From: Pyrinomonadaceae bacterium
GTDB taxonomy: Bacteria > Acidobacteriota > Blastocatellia > Pyrinomonadales > Pyrinomonadaceae
Assembly (NCBI GenBank): GCA_025054715.1
Contig: JANWYH010000006.1
Span: forward strand, 62,001-126,000
Reading direction: 5' to 3'
DNA length: 64,000 bases
A model generated the notes under the pieces. That model saw only the letters and a list, made by a program, of their open reading frames with translations, ran no database searches and was not told the origin of the DNA. Shown piece after piece: positions 1 to 8,693 of this stretch (positions within the stretch are counted from its first letter, which is position 1; the number at the start of each line of letters is the position of its first letter). Made by a program: the position numbers and the translations under genes.

Positions 1-383
1 AGATATTCCAAACCGCATTGATTCACATAAGTAAACTTCTCCCCTACTCAAAAGGCGGTTATCTCTTGCCCTTGGATGACAGAGTCTTATTGCTTGAGTT
101 CAGTAAAAATGAATTTTTCCTGAATTTAATTTCTTTGATACTCTTTATTTAGCTAAACTCCAACTCTAAACAGCAAGATGATCGTAGTTTTCGCCATTTC
201 GATTCTTTCCTTAAGGTGATCACATTGACAAATAATGATTTTCAAAAAAAGAAGGAAAATGATAAATTACGGGACATTGCCTAAACCATTGATCGGTGGT
301 CAAGTTGGCTAAGTTATAGCTGAATATCTCAATCCCAAATGATGCAAGAAGCTTCAACTCTCTATCAGGTAGTCCACCAAATT
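1..383. other. non-coding stretch, no gene supported
   Basis: No convincing gene lies between the window start and the terminator at 384. One frame is open from position 3 to a stop at 152 without a start codon, so it could be the 3' end of a gene lying to the left, but its translation is not recognisable. A 17-codon frame at 259-312 has an AAGGA upstream but resembles nothing I know. Both are too weak to call as genes. Confidence 0.5.
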
Positions 384-410
384 AAAAAGCCCCATGCTTC
401 GGCATGAGGC
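384..410 (-). terminator. intrinsic terminator of the TPR protein gene
   Basis: Read on the minus strand this is a 9-bp stem, GCCTCATGC with GCATGGGGC (one G-T pair), closing a CGAA tetraloop and followed directly by TTTTT. It lies about 60 bases past the stop codon of the gene ending at 471 and has the textbook form of a Rho-independent terminator. Confidence 0.85.
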
Positions 411-470
411 GACATTCAGAAAAACTTATATTAATCAAGCCCATTTAGTCCCAGAATCAAACGAGAAAAA

Positions 471-1784
471 TCATTGACCTCTTCTCCTTTGAGTTGGTCT
501 TGTCTTCTGAGGTGTTAGTTTTTCCTCCATTTTGAGATACTCAACTGCGTCTTTGACACTCGATTTAAGAGGATGAGTATCTGGAGCAGAATCTGCAAAC
601 CTTTGCATTATGTCAAGTCCTTCTTGCATTTGTTCTTTGTTCTGAGCTGCAACACCGACACTAAACAAACACAGCCCCAATCCTGCCATTGCGTCGTAAT
701 TTTCAGGTGATCCCTCTAGAACTTTTCTGTAAATTGGAATGGCGGATTCAGCATCTCCGGCTTCTCTGAGAGCATCTGCAAGACCAAGTCTTGCTTTTTC
801 TACCTGAGCCTTATCCTTTTCCAAAGCTTCATACTCGGCTAGTGTTTTTAGTGCTTCACTTACCTTGGTAGTATCTGATGTTGTGCGGAAAAGGAGTCTG
901 TAGGAATCCAGCTTGATGGAAATTGCTCTGTATTTCTGTTCTTCGTATTGAGCTGCCTGCGCTGCTTGATTCCCCGTAGCAGAAGCACTTTCTAAAACTT
1001 GGAGAGCTCTTTCCGTAGCTGCAATAGCATTAAGAAGATCGCTTTTTATTGACGAAATGGCTTCGTTCTTTACGGCTTGATTTTTTTCTCTAACTACTTG
1101 ATTGTATTTGTCGACTGCTTTTCTATTTAGCGCCACAGCTTTGTTAGTCTGAAGAACGGGAACTGAGCCAACGAACTCAGGATCAGCATTTATTCCTTCG
1201 TCAAATTTAGCTATAGCTAGTTCGTAATTTTTCGCGTTCAGCGCATCTATGCCTTCTTGCAATGCTCTTCTGATAGTTGCGTTAGTTTGCTCGATCTTTC
1301 TTTTCTTTTCTTCAAATTCAGCTCGTCGTTTTTCTTCCTCTTCTATTGCTCTTTTCTGTTCTTCGCTAAGTCCTGGTTGGGGAGCTTGAGGTGTGGCAGC
1401 ACCTTGCAACAAACGACGGACTTCTTCTTCGGTTAATACCTTACCATCACCTTCGAAAACAGTTATTGTTATATCTTCCATTCCAGCTCTAACATTAGGG
1501 TAAATTTCAGGTCTTATTCCCGGAGCGCTAACCACAATGGCAAAAACTTGTCCAAGCGGAAATCCTGCGAAACTAAAGTTTCCCTTTTTATCTGTCTTGG
1601 CAGAAGGCATCTTTCCTCTTGAAACATCCGTTCTATAAGCCTCAACCAAAGCATCTGCTACTGGAGTTGTAGTCCCGTCACTCTTTCTAAGAACCACTTT
1701 TCCGCGAACAGGAAAAGTTTGAGAAAATCCCAAAGAAACACTTATCAACAAAATCAATACAGAAAACAAAAACCTAACTTTCAT
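471..1784 (-). CDS. secreted protein with carboxypeptidase-regulatory-like domain and TPR region
   Basis: Predicted exported protein of 437 residues. An N-terminal signal peptide (about residues 1-21, ending near FSQ) is followed by a beta-sandwich resembling the carboxypeptidase regulatory-like fold (PVRGKVVLRKSDGTTTPVADALVEAY), then a Glu/Lys/Arg-rich coiled coil, then helical repeats of TPR type (ALNAKNYELAIAKFDEGI, and YRKVLEGSPENYDAMAGLGLC). The start at 1784 is chosen because GGCGGAGGG sits just upstream; a TTG five codons further upstream has no such site. The combination suggests a periplasmic or surface scaffold. No enzymatic motif is visible and no specific function can be given. 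It is a single-gene unit with its own terminator. Confidence 0.75.
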   Translation of the reverse strand: MKVRFLFSVLILLISVSLGFSQTFPVRGKVVLRKSDGTTTPVADALVEAYRTDVSRGKMPSAKTDKKGNFSFAGFPLGQVFAIVVSAPGIRPEIYPNVRAGMEDITITVFEGDGKVLTEEEVRRLLQGAATPQAPQPGLSEEQKRAIEEEEKRRAEFEEKKRKIEQTNATIRRALQEGIDALNAKNYELAIAKFDEGINADPEFVGSVPVLQTNKAVALNRKAVDKYNQVVREKNQAVKNEAISSIKSDLLNAIAATERALQVLESASATGNQAAQAAQYEEQKYRAISIKLDSYRLLFRTTSDTTKVSEALKTLAEYEALEKDKAQVEKARLGLADALREAGDAESAIPIYRKVLEGSPENYDAMAGLGLCLFSVGVAAQNKEQMQEGLDIMQRFADSAPDTHPLKSSVKDAVEYLKMEEKLTPQKTRPTQRRRGQ

Positions 1785-1837
1785 TTTTCCCTCCGCCAAT
1801 TTGAGAAGCCTAAAAATTTTAATTAGCTGCTAGGAAA

Positions 1838-1866
1838 ATTTTAGCTAACTTTTTTCAGGAAAACAA
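1838..1866 (-). promoter_or_regulatory. candidate sigma70 promoter for the TPR protein gene
   Basis: On the minus strand: -35 TTGTTT, a 17-base spacer, -10 TAAAAT, about 50 bases upstream of the start at 1784. Spacing is ideal and the -10 is good; the -35 is weak. Confidence 0.4.
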
Positions 1867-1913
1867 TTAGGACAAAAAGAAAGACTCATGATATTATGAA
1901 AAAACTGTCCCGT

Positions 1914-2726
1914 ATGTTGAAGTTTACAGTTCTGGGAAGTGGTTCTAGTGGCAACTCAGTCTTAATCTCAAACGATAAAACCAATGTTTTAATTGATGCG
2001 GGTTTAAGCGCAAGAGAAATTTTAAGAAGAGTTTCTGCGGTTGGGATTCACTACGAAAAAATAGATGCCGTAGTCATAACGCATGAACATAGCGATCACA
2101 TAGGCGGATTAAGGGTTTTGATGCAAACGCTAAAATGCCCAGTATTTCTTTCAGAACTGACTCTTGAAGCCTATTTCAGGCAAACAAAAGAAAAAGAGTA
2201 TCAGAAAAGGCTTGAGACTCTTCACGGCAGAACCGTCACAATCGACTCAAATTCGCACTTCAAAATCGGCTCAATAGATTTTTATCCGTTTTCAGTTCCA
2301 CACGATGCTGCAGACAATTTTGGCTTTGTCGCTGAGTCAAATGGAATTAGAATTGCTTCCGTGATGGATTTCGGACAGATGACAACCTTGATAAATGAAA
2401 AGCTAAGACGCTGTGACGCAATTGTCATAGAATCAAACCATAACCGAGATATGCTAATGGCTTGCCCATTTTACCCTTGGGAATTAAAGCAGAGAATAGC
2501 CTCAAACACGGGACATTTCTCAAACGAGGATTTAAGCAAATGGCTTACAAATGACTTCGATGGAAAAGCTAGCTACATAGTCTTAGCACATCTTTCTCAA
2601 AGAACCAATGAACCTAATCTAGCTCTTTTATCTGCACAAACCGCTTTGAACCTAAGACCTCAAAAGTGTGAAACAAAATTGTTGTTATCTCATCCGAAAG
2701 AGCCTACCGAATGGATCATCTTCTAA
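1914..2726 (+). CDS. YycJ-like MBL-fold metallohydrolase
   Basis: Metallo-beta-lactamase-fold hydrolase of the YycJ/WalJ group (a 5'-3' exonuclease-like family), 270 residues. The N-terminus MLKFTVLGSGSSGNS is the family opening, and THEHSDHIGGL (near residues 56-66) is the metal-binding HxHxDH motif; further ligands probably lie at PHDAADN, DFG and AHLSQ. A longer start at 1896 is possible, but that ATG sits inside an extended -10 (TGATATTAT at 1889-1897), so transcription should begin near 1903. This favours the ATG at 1914 with a very short leader and no Shine-Dalgarno. The 3' end overlaps the convergent rhomboid gene by 11 bases. The exact substrate is not evident. Confidence 0.85.
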   Translation: MLKFTVLGSGSSGNSVLISNDKTNVLIDAGLSAREILRRVSAVGIHYEKIDAVVITHEHSDHIGGLRVLMQTLKCPVFLSELTLEAYFRQTKEKEYQKRLETLHGRTVTIDSNSHFKIGSIDFYPFSVPHDAADNFGFVAESNGIRIASVMDFGQMTTLINEKLRRCDAIVIESNHNRDMLMACPFYPWELKQRIASNTGHFSNEDLSKWLTNDFDGKASYIVLAHLSQRTNEPNLALLSAQTALNLRPQKCETKLLLSHPKEPTEWIIF

Positions 2727-3447
2727 ACCTGAGCATTCTATCATCTGCTCCTATGGCAAAAATCTTAATCAAAAGAAAACCAGCAAAAAAACCGCCTATA
2801 TGTGCCGCGTAAGCAACCCCACCTACTCCAGACGGCGTGAGAAATCCCGCAAGAATCTGAAATGCTATCCAGATTCCTAGAGCCACGTAAGCGGGAACCG
2901 TCTGAACAATAAACCTCATCACTATAACATGAACCCGATTAGTTGGGAAAAGAAGCATGTATCCGCCTAAAACTCCTGAAATTGCACCAGAAGCTCCTAA
3001 CATTGGAACGATTGAGTTAACATCGGTCAAAATTTGAGTGACAGCAGCAAGAAATCCACAGGTAAGGTAAAAGAGCAGATACCTAAAATGCCCAATTCGA
3101 TTCTCGATATTGTCGCCGAAAATCCACAAAAAAAGCATGTTTCCAAAAAGATGCATAAAATCGCCGTGCATAAACATCGAAGTAAGAAAGTTAAAATAAA
3201 CCGGCAGAGGTGTCGTGTAATGAGGAACGTTTGCTACGACTTTACCTTCAAATTTAAGAGGATAGTTTCCCTGTAAATCAATTCCGGTAATAATCTCGCG
3301 CGGCACAAGCGAATAGGCGTAAGTAAATGCCTCATTAGTTCCGAAGCCTTGTAGGAAAAAGAAAACAAACAAATTCAAAGCTATAAGCAAATAGTTTACA
3401 TACGGCGTTATAACTACGTCTTGGTTATCGTCACCTATCGGAAACAT
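2716..3447 (-). CDS. rhomboid family intramembrane serine protease
   Basis: Polytopic inner-membrane protease of 243 residues that cuts transmembrane helices of substrate proteins. The catalytic pair is visible: Ser153 in GASGAISG and His216 in AAHIGGF. The conserved loop-1 element (MFMHGDFMHLFGNMLFLWIFG) is intact, including HxxxN. About six hydrophobic segments can be counted, with an inserted loop after the first (residues 45-80). It is the last gene of a leftward operon, 3 bases after the symporter gene, and overlaps the convergent hydrolase gene by 11 bases. Its natural substrate cannot be read from the sequence. Confidence 0.92.
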   Translation of the reverse strand: MFPIGDDNQDVVITPYVNYLLIALNLFVFFFLQGFGTNEAFTYAYSLVPREIITGIDLQGNYPLKFEGKVVANVPHYTTPLPVYFNFLTSMFMHGDFMHLFGNMLFLWIFGDNIENRIGHFRYLLFYLTCGFLAAVTQILTDVNSIVPMLGASGAISGVLGGYMLLFPTNRVHVIVMRFIVQTVPAYVALGIWIAFQILAGFLTPSGVGGVAYAAHIGGFFAGFLLIKIFAIGADDRMLRFRR

Positions 3448-3450
3448 ACT

Positions 3451-4854
3451 CTAAATCCCACCTTCTTCTACTTTTTTGAGCAATTCAAACCCTTCACTCC
3501 TTGCTACGTAGGTTGCTGCAGTTATATCACCGATCACATTCAAAGTTGTTCTACACATATCTAGAATCCTATCTACTCCCAAAATTATCGCAATTAAAGC
3601 TGGATCAATTCCGATCATCACGAGAATTGCCACGATAAATGGAATCGAACCAGCAGGAACGCCCGCTGTTCCTATACCCCCCAAAATTGCAAGATAAACA
3701 ACCATAAGTTGCTCGAATAAGCCAAGCTCTACACCTGCAAGTTGAGCTAGGAATAAAACCGTTACTCCTTCATAAAGAGCTGTTCCATTTTGATTTGCCG
3801 TAGCACCTATCGTCAAAACGAAACTATTGATCTCCTTCGGAACACCCAGATTTTCGTGTGAAACTCTAAGAGCGGTTGGAAGCGTTGCGTTAGAAGAAGA
3901 AGTCGAAAAGGCAGTGACAATCACGGTGCGAAGTCTGCGGAAAAATTCAATTGGATTGATTCTCGATAGCAACGCGACTGACAGAGAGTAAACACCAAAA
4001 AAATGTATGCTAAGCCCGAGAATAACAGTTCCTACAAACCATGCCAAAGATTGAAGAAGCTCAAAACCAAATTGCGCAATGTTATTAAAGATTAAACAAG
4101 CAACCGCAACCGGTGCAAATTTCATTACTATATCAATTATTTTAGAAGCTATAGAAAAGACCGAATCCATTAGATTTACAAACGGCATCGAAGATGAAGG
4201 TGAAAGCAGGGTTATTGCGATACCAAAAATCAAAGCATAAAACATCACATGTAGCATTTGAGGATTAGAAGATGAAACTGAATTGAAAACATTGCTAGGA
4301 ACTATCGTCTTCACGAGTGACATTAAAGCAGAGTCACGCTTTTCGGCTTCTCTTGCTTTAAGCGTTCCTTCGACAGTCTCTTTTGCCCCGCTAGAAAACT
4401 TTTCTTTAAGTTGCATGGCCGTTTCTGTGCTTACCTTTTCGCCCGGCCTTATCAGATTAGCTAGTCCTAATCCAATACCAACAGAAATGGTTGACAGAAT
4501 TAAAGTATAAGCAAAGGACTTAGCTCCGATTCTGCCTAATTTACGAATATCTCCTATACCCGCGATGCCGACCACTAGCGATGAGAAAACTAACGGCACG
4601 ACAATCATCAAAAGCATGTTCAAGAATAGTTGTCCTATGGGACGCGTTATGTTTTCTACCATCCAAACTACCTTTGGATCAGCCCCACCGATACTACGAT
4701 TTACTATCAAACCAGCTACGACGCCTATTACCAAGCCTATTAAGATCTTCGTGTGAAGAGGAATTCCTCTCGGCTTATCAGCCGTTTCATCGTCTAGGTC
4801 AGTTGTAAGCTCTCTCTCGTAATCATCCGGTGGTATCACTTGCTTTTCACTCAT
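3451..4854 (-). CDS. gltP: dicarboxylate/amino acid:cation symporter (DAACS)
   Basis: Sodium- or proton-coupled symporter of the DAACS/SDF family (GltP, GltT, DctA), 467 residues, inner membrane. Family signatures are present: a serine-rich re-entrant loop (TAFSTSSSNATLPTALRV), the NQNGTALYEG motif of TM7 and the GTAGVPAGSIP loop. A roughly 30-residue acidic N-terminal extension precedes the first membrane helix. The gene starts 5 bases after the stop of a formimidoylglutamase-like gene, so the operon may couple histidine-derived glutamate production with glutamate or aspartate uptake. Substrate choice among Glu, Asp and C4-dicarboxylates is not certain. Confidence 0.9.
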   Translation of the reverse strand: MSEKQVIPPDDYERELTTDLDDETADKPRGIPLHTKILIGLVIGVVAGLIVNRSIGGADPKVVWMVENITRPIGQLFLNMLLMIVVPLVFSSLVVGIAGIGDIRKLGRIGAKSFAYTLILSTISVGIGLGLANLIRPGEKVSTETAMQLKEKFSSGAKETVEGTLKAREAEKRDSALMSLVKTIVPSNVFNSVSSSNPQMLHVMFYALIFGIAITLLSPSSSMPFVNLMDSVFSIASKIIDIVMKFAPVAVACLIFNNIAQFGFELLQSLAWFVGTVILGLSIHFFGVYSLSVALLSRINPIEFFRRLRTVIVTAFSTSSSNATLPTALRVSHENLGVPKEINSFVLTIGATANQNGTALYEGVTVLFLAQLAGVELGLFEQLMVVYLAILGGIGTAGVPAGSIPFIVAILVMIGIDPALIAIILGVDRILDMCRTTLNVIGDITAATYVARSEGFELLKKVEEGGI

Positions 4855-4859
4855 AATTT

Positions 4860-5819
4860 TTACTCCTGCTTAATGCTTGAACAGAACCGATGTATAGCAA
4901 CCGCAACAAGCTTCGAAGTGCGACCATCAATATCAAAGAGTGGGTTTACCTCTGTAAACTCAATTATTCTGGTACTGGCAAGACTTGCAGCAAACTTTAC
5001 AAGATTTATGAGCTCCCCAGCACGTAAACCAGTTGGATTTGGAGCAGATACGCCCGGTGCGTCTGACATTCTGACCACGTCTAGATCGAATCCAAAAAAC
5101 ACATTCAATGAGCCGCTTTGATGAACAAACTTAGAGCGAAGTCGCTCTCTAAGCTCGTAATCCGGTTTTTCATGGGAGCGAATTTGCTCAATGCTTATAA
5201 GATTTACTCCTAGCTCTTGAAGATAACGATAATAAACAGGGGAAGCTAACTGCACCTGATAACCGACCTCATAAAAGTAGTCAGGTCTGAGCCGCCCCTC
5301 TTCAAGAAGTTGACGATAAGCCGTGCCGCTATTTCTCGTAGAATCAGCCCTTACGTCAAAATGCGCATCAACATTTACAGCAAGCCAATTCTTGTATCCG
5401 AAAACTTCTGACATTGCTACTCCATCAGGATACGAAATGTCGTTCCCACCTCCTAGCACCACTACTCTTTTACCATCGCGCAAAAGCTTTTCTACAACCT
5501 TCTGATGCCTTTCATGGATTTGCTCAAGCGGACAATCGCACCTTATATTCCCCACATCATAAATTTTTACTTTCAAACCTAAAGGCGTAAACTTATAGAA
5601 CTCTCTTCTTATCTCATTCGGAGCAAACCTTGCACCTTCTCTTCCTAGATTTCTCTTAACTCCTTCATCCTGTGGGCATCCTAGTATTACAACTTCTGCT
5701 TCCTCATATCGAACGTATGGAATGATCTCTCCCAAGCGAACATCATTTGGATCACCTCTACGATAAAACACTTCCGAGTCAACCGGCTCAAGATATTCCG
5801 ACAAATGTTCGAAAACCAT
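4860..5819 (-). CDS. hutG: formimidoylglutamase-like ureohydrolase
   Basis: Ureohydrolase-fold enzyme of 319 residues, probably hydrolysing N-formimidoyl-L-glutamate to glutamate and formamide in histidine degradation. Visible metal motifs are NVDAHFDVR, FGFDLDVVRMSDAPGVSAPNP (the DAPGVSAP form is typical of HutG) and a C-terminal EFTEVNPLFD. The first motif reads GGGNDISYPDG: the usual metal-binding His is Asn, a change I recall in the Trypanosoma cruzi formiminoglutamase. An agmatinase or arginase role is therefore possible but less likely. The start at 5819 (MVFEHL) has GAGG very close upstream; the longer TTG start has no support. No hutH, hutU or hutI is in the window. Confidence 0.7.
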   Translation of the reverse strand: MVFEHLSEYLEPVDSEVFYRRGDPNDVRLGEIIPYVRYEEAEVVILGCPQDEGVKRNLGREGARFAPNEIRREFYKFTPLGLKVKIYDVGNIRCDCPLEQIHERHQKVVEKLLRDGKRVVVLGGGNDISYPDGVAMSEVFGYKNWLAVNVDAHFDVRADSTRNSGTAYRQLLEEGRLRPDYFYEVGYQVQLASPVYYRYLQELGVNLISIEQIRSHEKPDYELRERLRSKFVHQSGSLNVFFGFDLDVVRMSDAPGVSAPNPTGLRAGELINLVKFAASLASTRIIEFTEVNPLFDIDGRTSKLVAVAIHRFCSSIKQE

Positions 5820-5938
5820 CACCTCTTTTGTGCAAAATAATAGCAGATTAGACTCGCATTTCAAATCTTTGTAACTCTAGAAGAGTATTTTTCTATGACC
5901 GCAAGTTTGATTTATACTTAAAATTAGGTTCGCTTGAT

Positions 5939-6076
5939 GAGTCGGTTTTCTACGGCAAGGATTGAAGTCTAGTGCAAAGATTCAAGTGAAGTTTAATTTA
6001 CAAATCGGATTTTGCTAAAACTCATCCACAAAAAGTTTCTCTAAACAAAACTTCAATCCTCAACATTTGCCGACTC
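5939..6076 (+). promoter_or_regulatory. long inverted-repeat leader of the RNase E/G gene
   Basis: The 5' region of the RNase gene contains two paired blocks in the same order: GAGTCGG (5939-5945) with CCGACTC (6070-6076), and AGGATTGAAGT (5958-5968) with ACTTCAATCCT (6050-6060). They would form an interrupted stem of 18 pairs closing a loop of about 80 bases just upstream of the start codon. The E. coli rne leader folds and mediates feedback cleavage by its own product, so a similar autoregulatory role is an inference here. Confidence 0.55.
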
Positions 6077-6110
6077 TATTTTAGACGTTTGTCAAGAAGG
6101 AAAAGAAAAT

Positions 6111-8384
6111 ATGCCTAAAGAAATGATAATAAGTGTCAACGGACGCGAAAAAAAGGTCGCTATTATTGAAGATGGACAAGTCGTCGAGTTTTATATAGAA
6201 AGAGGCGAAGAGAATACAGGTTTAGTCGGCAGCATTTACAAGGGTAGAGTGAGTCGTGTTCTTCCCGGCATGCAATCGGCATTCGTAGAAATCGGACTTG
6301 AGAGAAACGCCTTTCTCTATGTCTCAGACTTCTTCGATGAAGAGGAAGAATTAGAAAGAATAATGCTCGAGAAAACCAAAAAATCTGAAATAACAGAAGA
6401 AGTAGAACGAGAAGCAGTCGAGCAGCTAAAGCAAGCCCGACTGGAACGAGAGCAACAAATAGACGAAATTCAAGAAATAGCTGAGCCTATCTTTGAAAAA
6501 GAGCTGTCCGAAAAACAAGAAACGAAACAAAAAAACAAAAAACAAGATCAGGAAAAGAAGCAAGAGTCCATTGATGGACAAGAATATGACAAAGACGCTA
6601 AAGACTCAGAAATTGCTGAAGTTGAATTTGAACGTATAACTGATGAAGATGTAGAAGAAGAATCCACAGGCAAGGTTTTTAAAGACGATATCATTCAAGA
6701 AGAAATAGCTGATGAAGTCCGAACCATAGAATTTGACATAGAAAGCGTTGCAACAGCAGAAGTTGGCTCAATCTTCGAGCAAACTCAAACTGGTGAAGTA
6801 AAACTCGAAAGAATTGCTGACGAAGAGGAAATAGAACAAGAAAAACCAAAGAAAAATCGCAGAAAGAAAGCAGAAAAATCTGTAGCAACCGAGGAAAAGA
6901 AAAGTAAAAAGCAAACCAAAACAAAAAAGACATCCGAAAAAACAAAAGGAAAAACCAAAAAGAAAAAACTAGAAGATGCTTCAGCAGAACTTGAAGAACC
7001 AGTAGCGGAAATGAGTTTAAGGCGCAACACTCGTCGCCGCGGGAATCGAAACCGAAATCGTCAACGAAACCGCAACATGACTGAAAGACATGAGCAAGAA
7101 ATGAAAGAGGAATCTCATATAGATTCTGCAGAAAATAATGGTAGCTTTCGAGCAAAACACGAACAGCCTACAATAACAGACCTTCTACGGGAAGGACAGG
7201 AAATACTGGTTCAGATAGCAAAAGAGCCCATCGCTCGCAAAGGTGCAAGAATTACCTCACACATAGCTCTTCCAGGTAGATACCTTGTCTATATGCCAAC
7301 AATAGAACATATTGGAGTCTCAAGAAAAATAGAATCTGCTAGCGAAAGAGCAAGACTTCGGCACTTAATCCAAAAGATAATGAACGAAGAAGAAGTCCCT
7401 TCTGGCGGCTTTATTGTAAGAACAGCTGGTATAGGTGCTTCAGAAGAAAAACTACGAGAAGACGTTCGTTACCTTGTTCACACTTGGAAAGACATAAAAA
7501 AACAAGCCGAGAAGGTAAAAGCTCCTGCATTGGTCTATCAGGATTTAGATATAGTCCAAAGAATCTTAAGAGATCATCTATCTGATGACTTCACCGCTAT
7601 AAGAGTAGATAATGTAGAGGAATACACCCGTATAGTTGAATTTGTAAATCGTATAAATCCGAAACTTGTCAGTAGAGTTAAACTCTACACTCGTGATGAA
7701 CCGATCTTTGAAGCTTATGGAATACAAAACGAGATAGAAAAAGCTTTGCGTCCAAGAGTTTGGCTTAAATCCGGTGGCTATCTAGTCATAAACCAAACCG
7801 AAGCTTTGGTAGCAATTGATGTTAATACAGGCAAATTCATCGGTAAAGGAAACATAAGACTCGAAGATACTATTTTTAAGACAAACATGGAGGCCGTCGA
7901 AGAAATTGCCAGGCAAATAAGACTGCGAGATCTTGGTGGAATCATTATTTTGGATTTAATTGATATGGAAGACCCAAGAAACCGCCAAAAGATTCGACAA
8001 GCCCTACAAGAGCACCTCTCAAAAGATAAATCTCCAACAAAAATTGTTTCCTTCAATGATCTAGGTCTTGTAATAATGACCAGAAAGCGCGTTAAGCAAT
8101 CTCTTGAAAGAACGCTTTGTTCACCATGTCCATATTGCAATGGTTCAGGTTGGATAAAATCGGCTCAAACAGTCTGTTACAACATACTCGAAGAAGCTAG
8201 GCGCATAGCTAAGCACCTAGACGATGTAAAACAAGTTACCCTAAGAGTTCATCCTGAAATAGCCAAAGCCCTTCGCGGCGAAGAAATAGAAGTTCTTAAA
8301 GAAATAGAGGATTATCTCGGTCCGATTGACTTAGTTACGGATCCATCTATTCATCAAGAACAGTTTGACTTTGCCCTAATCTAG
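6111..8384 (+). CDS. rng: ribonuclease E/G with large charged insertion
   Basis: Endoribonuclease of the RNase E/G family, 757 residues. The N-terminal S1 domain (GLVGSIYKGRVSRVLPGMQSAFVEIG) is interrupted at about residue 80 by roughly 270 residues rich in Glu and Lys, ending in an Arg/Asn patch (RRNTRRRGNRNRNRQRNRN). The S1 fold then resumes (GQEILVQIAKEPIARKGARIT). The catalytic domain has its DNase-I-like metal motifs: AIDVNTGKFIG and IIILDLIDMED. The Zn-link CPYCNGSG follows. RNase E-type C-terminal scaffolding is absent, so the protein is RNase G-like with its extension moved inside S1. AAGGAAAAG precedes the ATG. The insertion probably binds RNA or partner proteins, which is inference. 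Confidence 0.93.
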   Translation: MPKEMIISVNGREKKVAIIEDGQVVEFYIERGEENTGLVGSIYKGRVSRVLPGMQSAFVEIGLERNAFLYVSDFFDEEEELERIMLEKTKKSEITEEVEREAVEQLKQARLEREQQIDEIQEIAEPIFEKELSEKQETKQKNKKQDQEKKQESIDGQEYDKDAKDSEIAEVEFERITDEDVEEESTGKVFKDDIIQEEIADEVRTIEFDIESVATAEVGSIFEQTQTGEVKLERIADEEEIEQEKPKKNRRKKAEKSVATEEKKSKKQTKTKKTSEKTKGKTKKKKLEDASAELEEPVAEMSLRRNTRRRGNRNRNRQRNRNMTERHEQEMKEESHIDSAENNGSFRAKHEQPTITDLLREGQEILVQIAKEPIARKGARITSHIALPGRYLVYMPTIEHIGVSRKIESASERARLRHLIQKIMNEEEVPSGGFIVRTAGIGASEEKLREDVRYLVHTWKDIKKQAEKVKAPALVYQDLDIVQRILRDHLSDDFTAIRVDNVEEYTRIVEFVNRINPKLVSRVKLYTRDEPIFEAYGIQNEIEKALRPRVWLKSGGYLVINQTEALVAIDVNTGKFIGKGNIRLEDTIFKTNMEAVEEIARQIRLRDLGGIIILDLIDMEDPRNRQKIRQALQEHLSKDKSPTKIVSFNDLGLVIMTRKRVKQSLERTLCSPCPYCNGSGWIKSAQTVCYNILEEARRIAKHLDDVKQVTLRVHPEIAKALRGEEIEVLKEIEDYLGPIDLVTDPSIHQEQFDFALI

Positions 8385-8392
8385 CGCTTTTA

Positions 8393-8425
8393 AGGCTTTC
8401 TGTAGCTTACCCTGCTAGAAAGCCT
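8393..8425 (+). terminator. hairpin downstream of the RNase E/G gene
   Basis: AGGCTTTCT and AGAAAGCCT pair, extended internally by TAGC/GCTA with a two-base bulge, 9 bases after the RNase stop codon. No T-run follows, so this may be an RNA 3'-end stabiliser rather than a true terminator. Confidence 0.4.
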
Positions 8426-8640
8426 AATAACTTCGGTTTGCAAAAACCTCACTGTTTTCTAGCTTGCTTTTTTCAGCTAGACTTTACTCAAAAAGCTTTT
8501 GCTCTACTAACACCGACCATTTCACCGCCGCTGATAGCTTTTTCTACTTAGTATTAGAACCTTCTCCCAGTTCTTGCAAGTGATAAGGGAACTTCAAGAC
8601 TTCTGAATATAACTAAATTTCCTTCCTCTTTTGTTGTTAC
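8426..8640. other. intergenic stretch without visible gene
   Basis: Between the hairpin behind the RNase gene and the A/T-rich terminator at 8641 I see no open frame with a credible start, no tRNA-like fold and no repeat. It is most simply the 3' untranslated region of the RNase transcript. Confidence 0.5.
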
Positions 8641-8662
8641 AAGCTATATAAATGGCTTTTTT
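8641..8662 (+). terminator. A/T-rich intrinsic terminator
   Basis: AAGCTAT and ATGGCTT form a 7-bp stem (one G-T pair) around an ATAA loop, followed on the plus strand by a T-run reaching 8662. It probably ends the RNase transcript about 260 bases after the stop codon. Confidence 0.5.
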
Positions 8663-8693
8663 AGAATTTTGAAGAATTTGTCATATCTGTCTA

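Noticed and set aside
3-152. Open frame without start at the left edge
   Set aside because: Could be a gene end, but 49 codons of hydrophobic, unrecognised sequence are not enough for a call.
259-312. 17-codon frame with an AAGGA upstream
   Set aside because: Too short, no recognisable pattern such as repeated regulatory codons, and no gene follows it on the same strand.
6691-7155. Long antisense open frames inside the RNase E/G insertion
   Set aside because: They mirror a low-complexity Lys/Glu codon region on the other strand; the translation is Phe/Leu/Ser-rich with no family, and no ribosome site is present.
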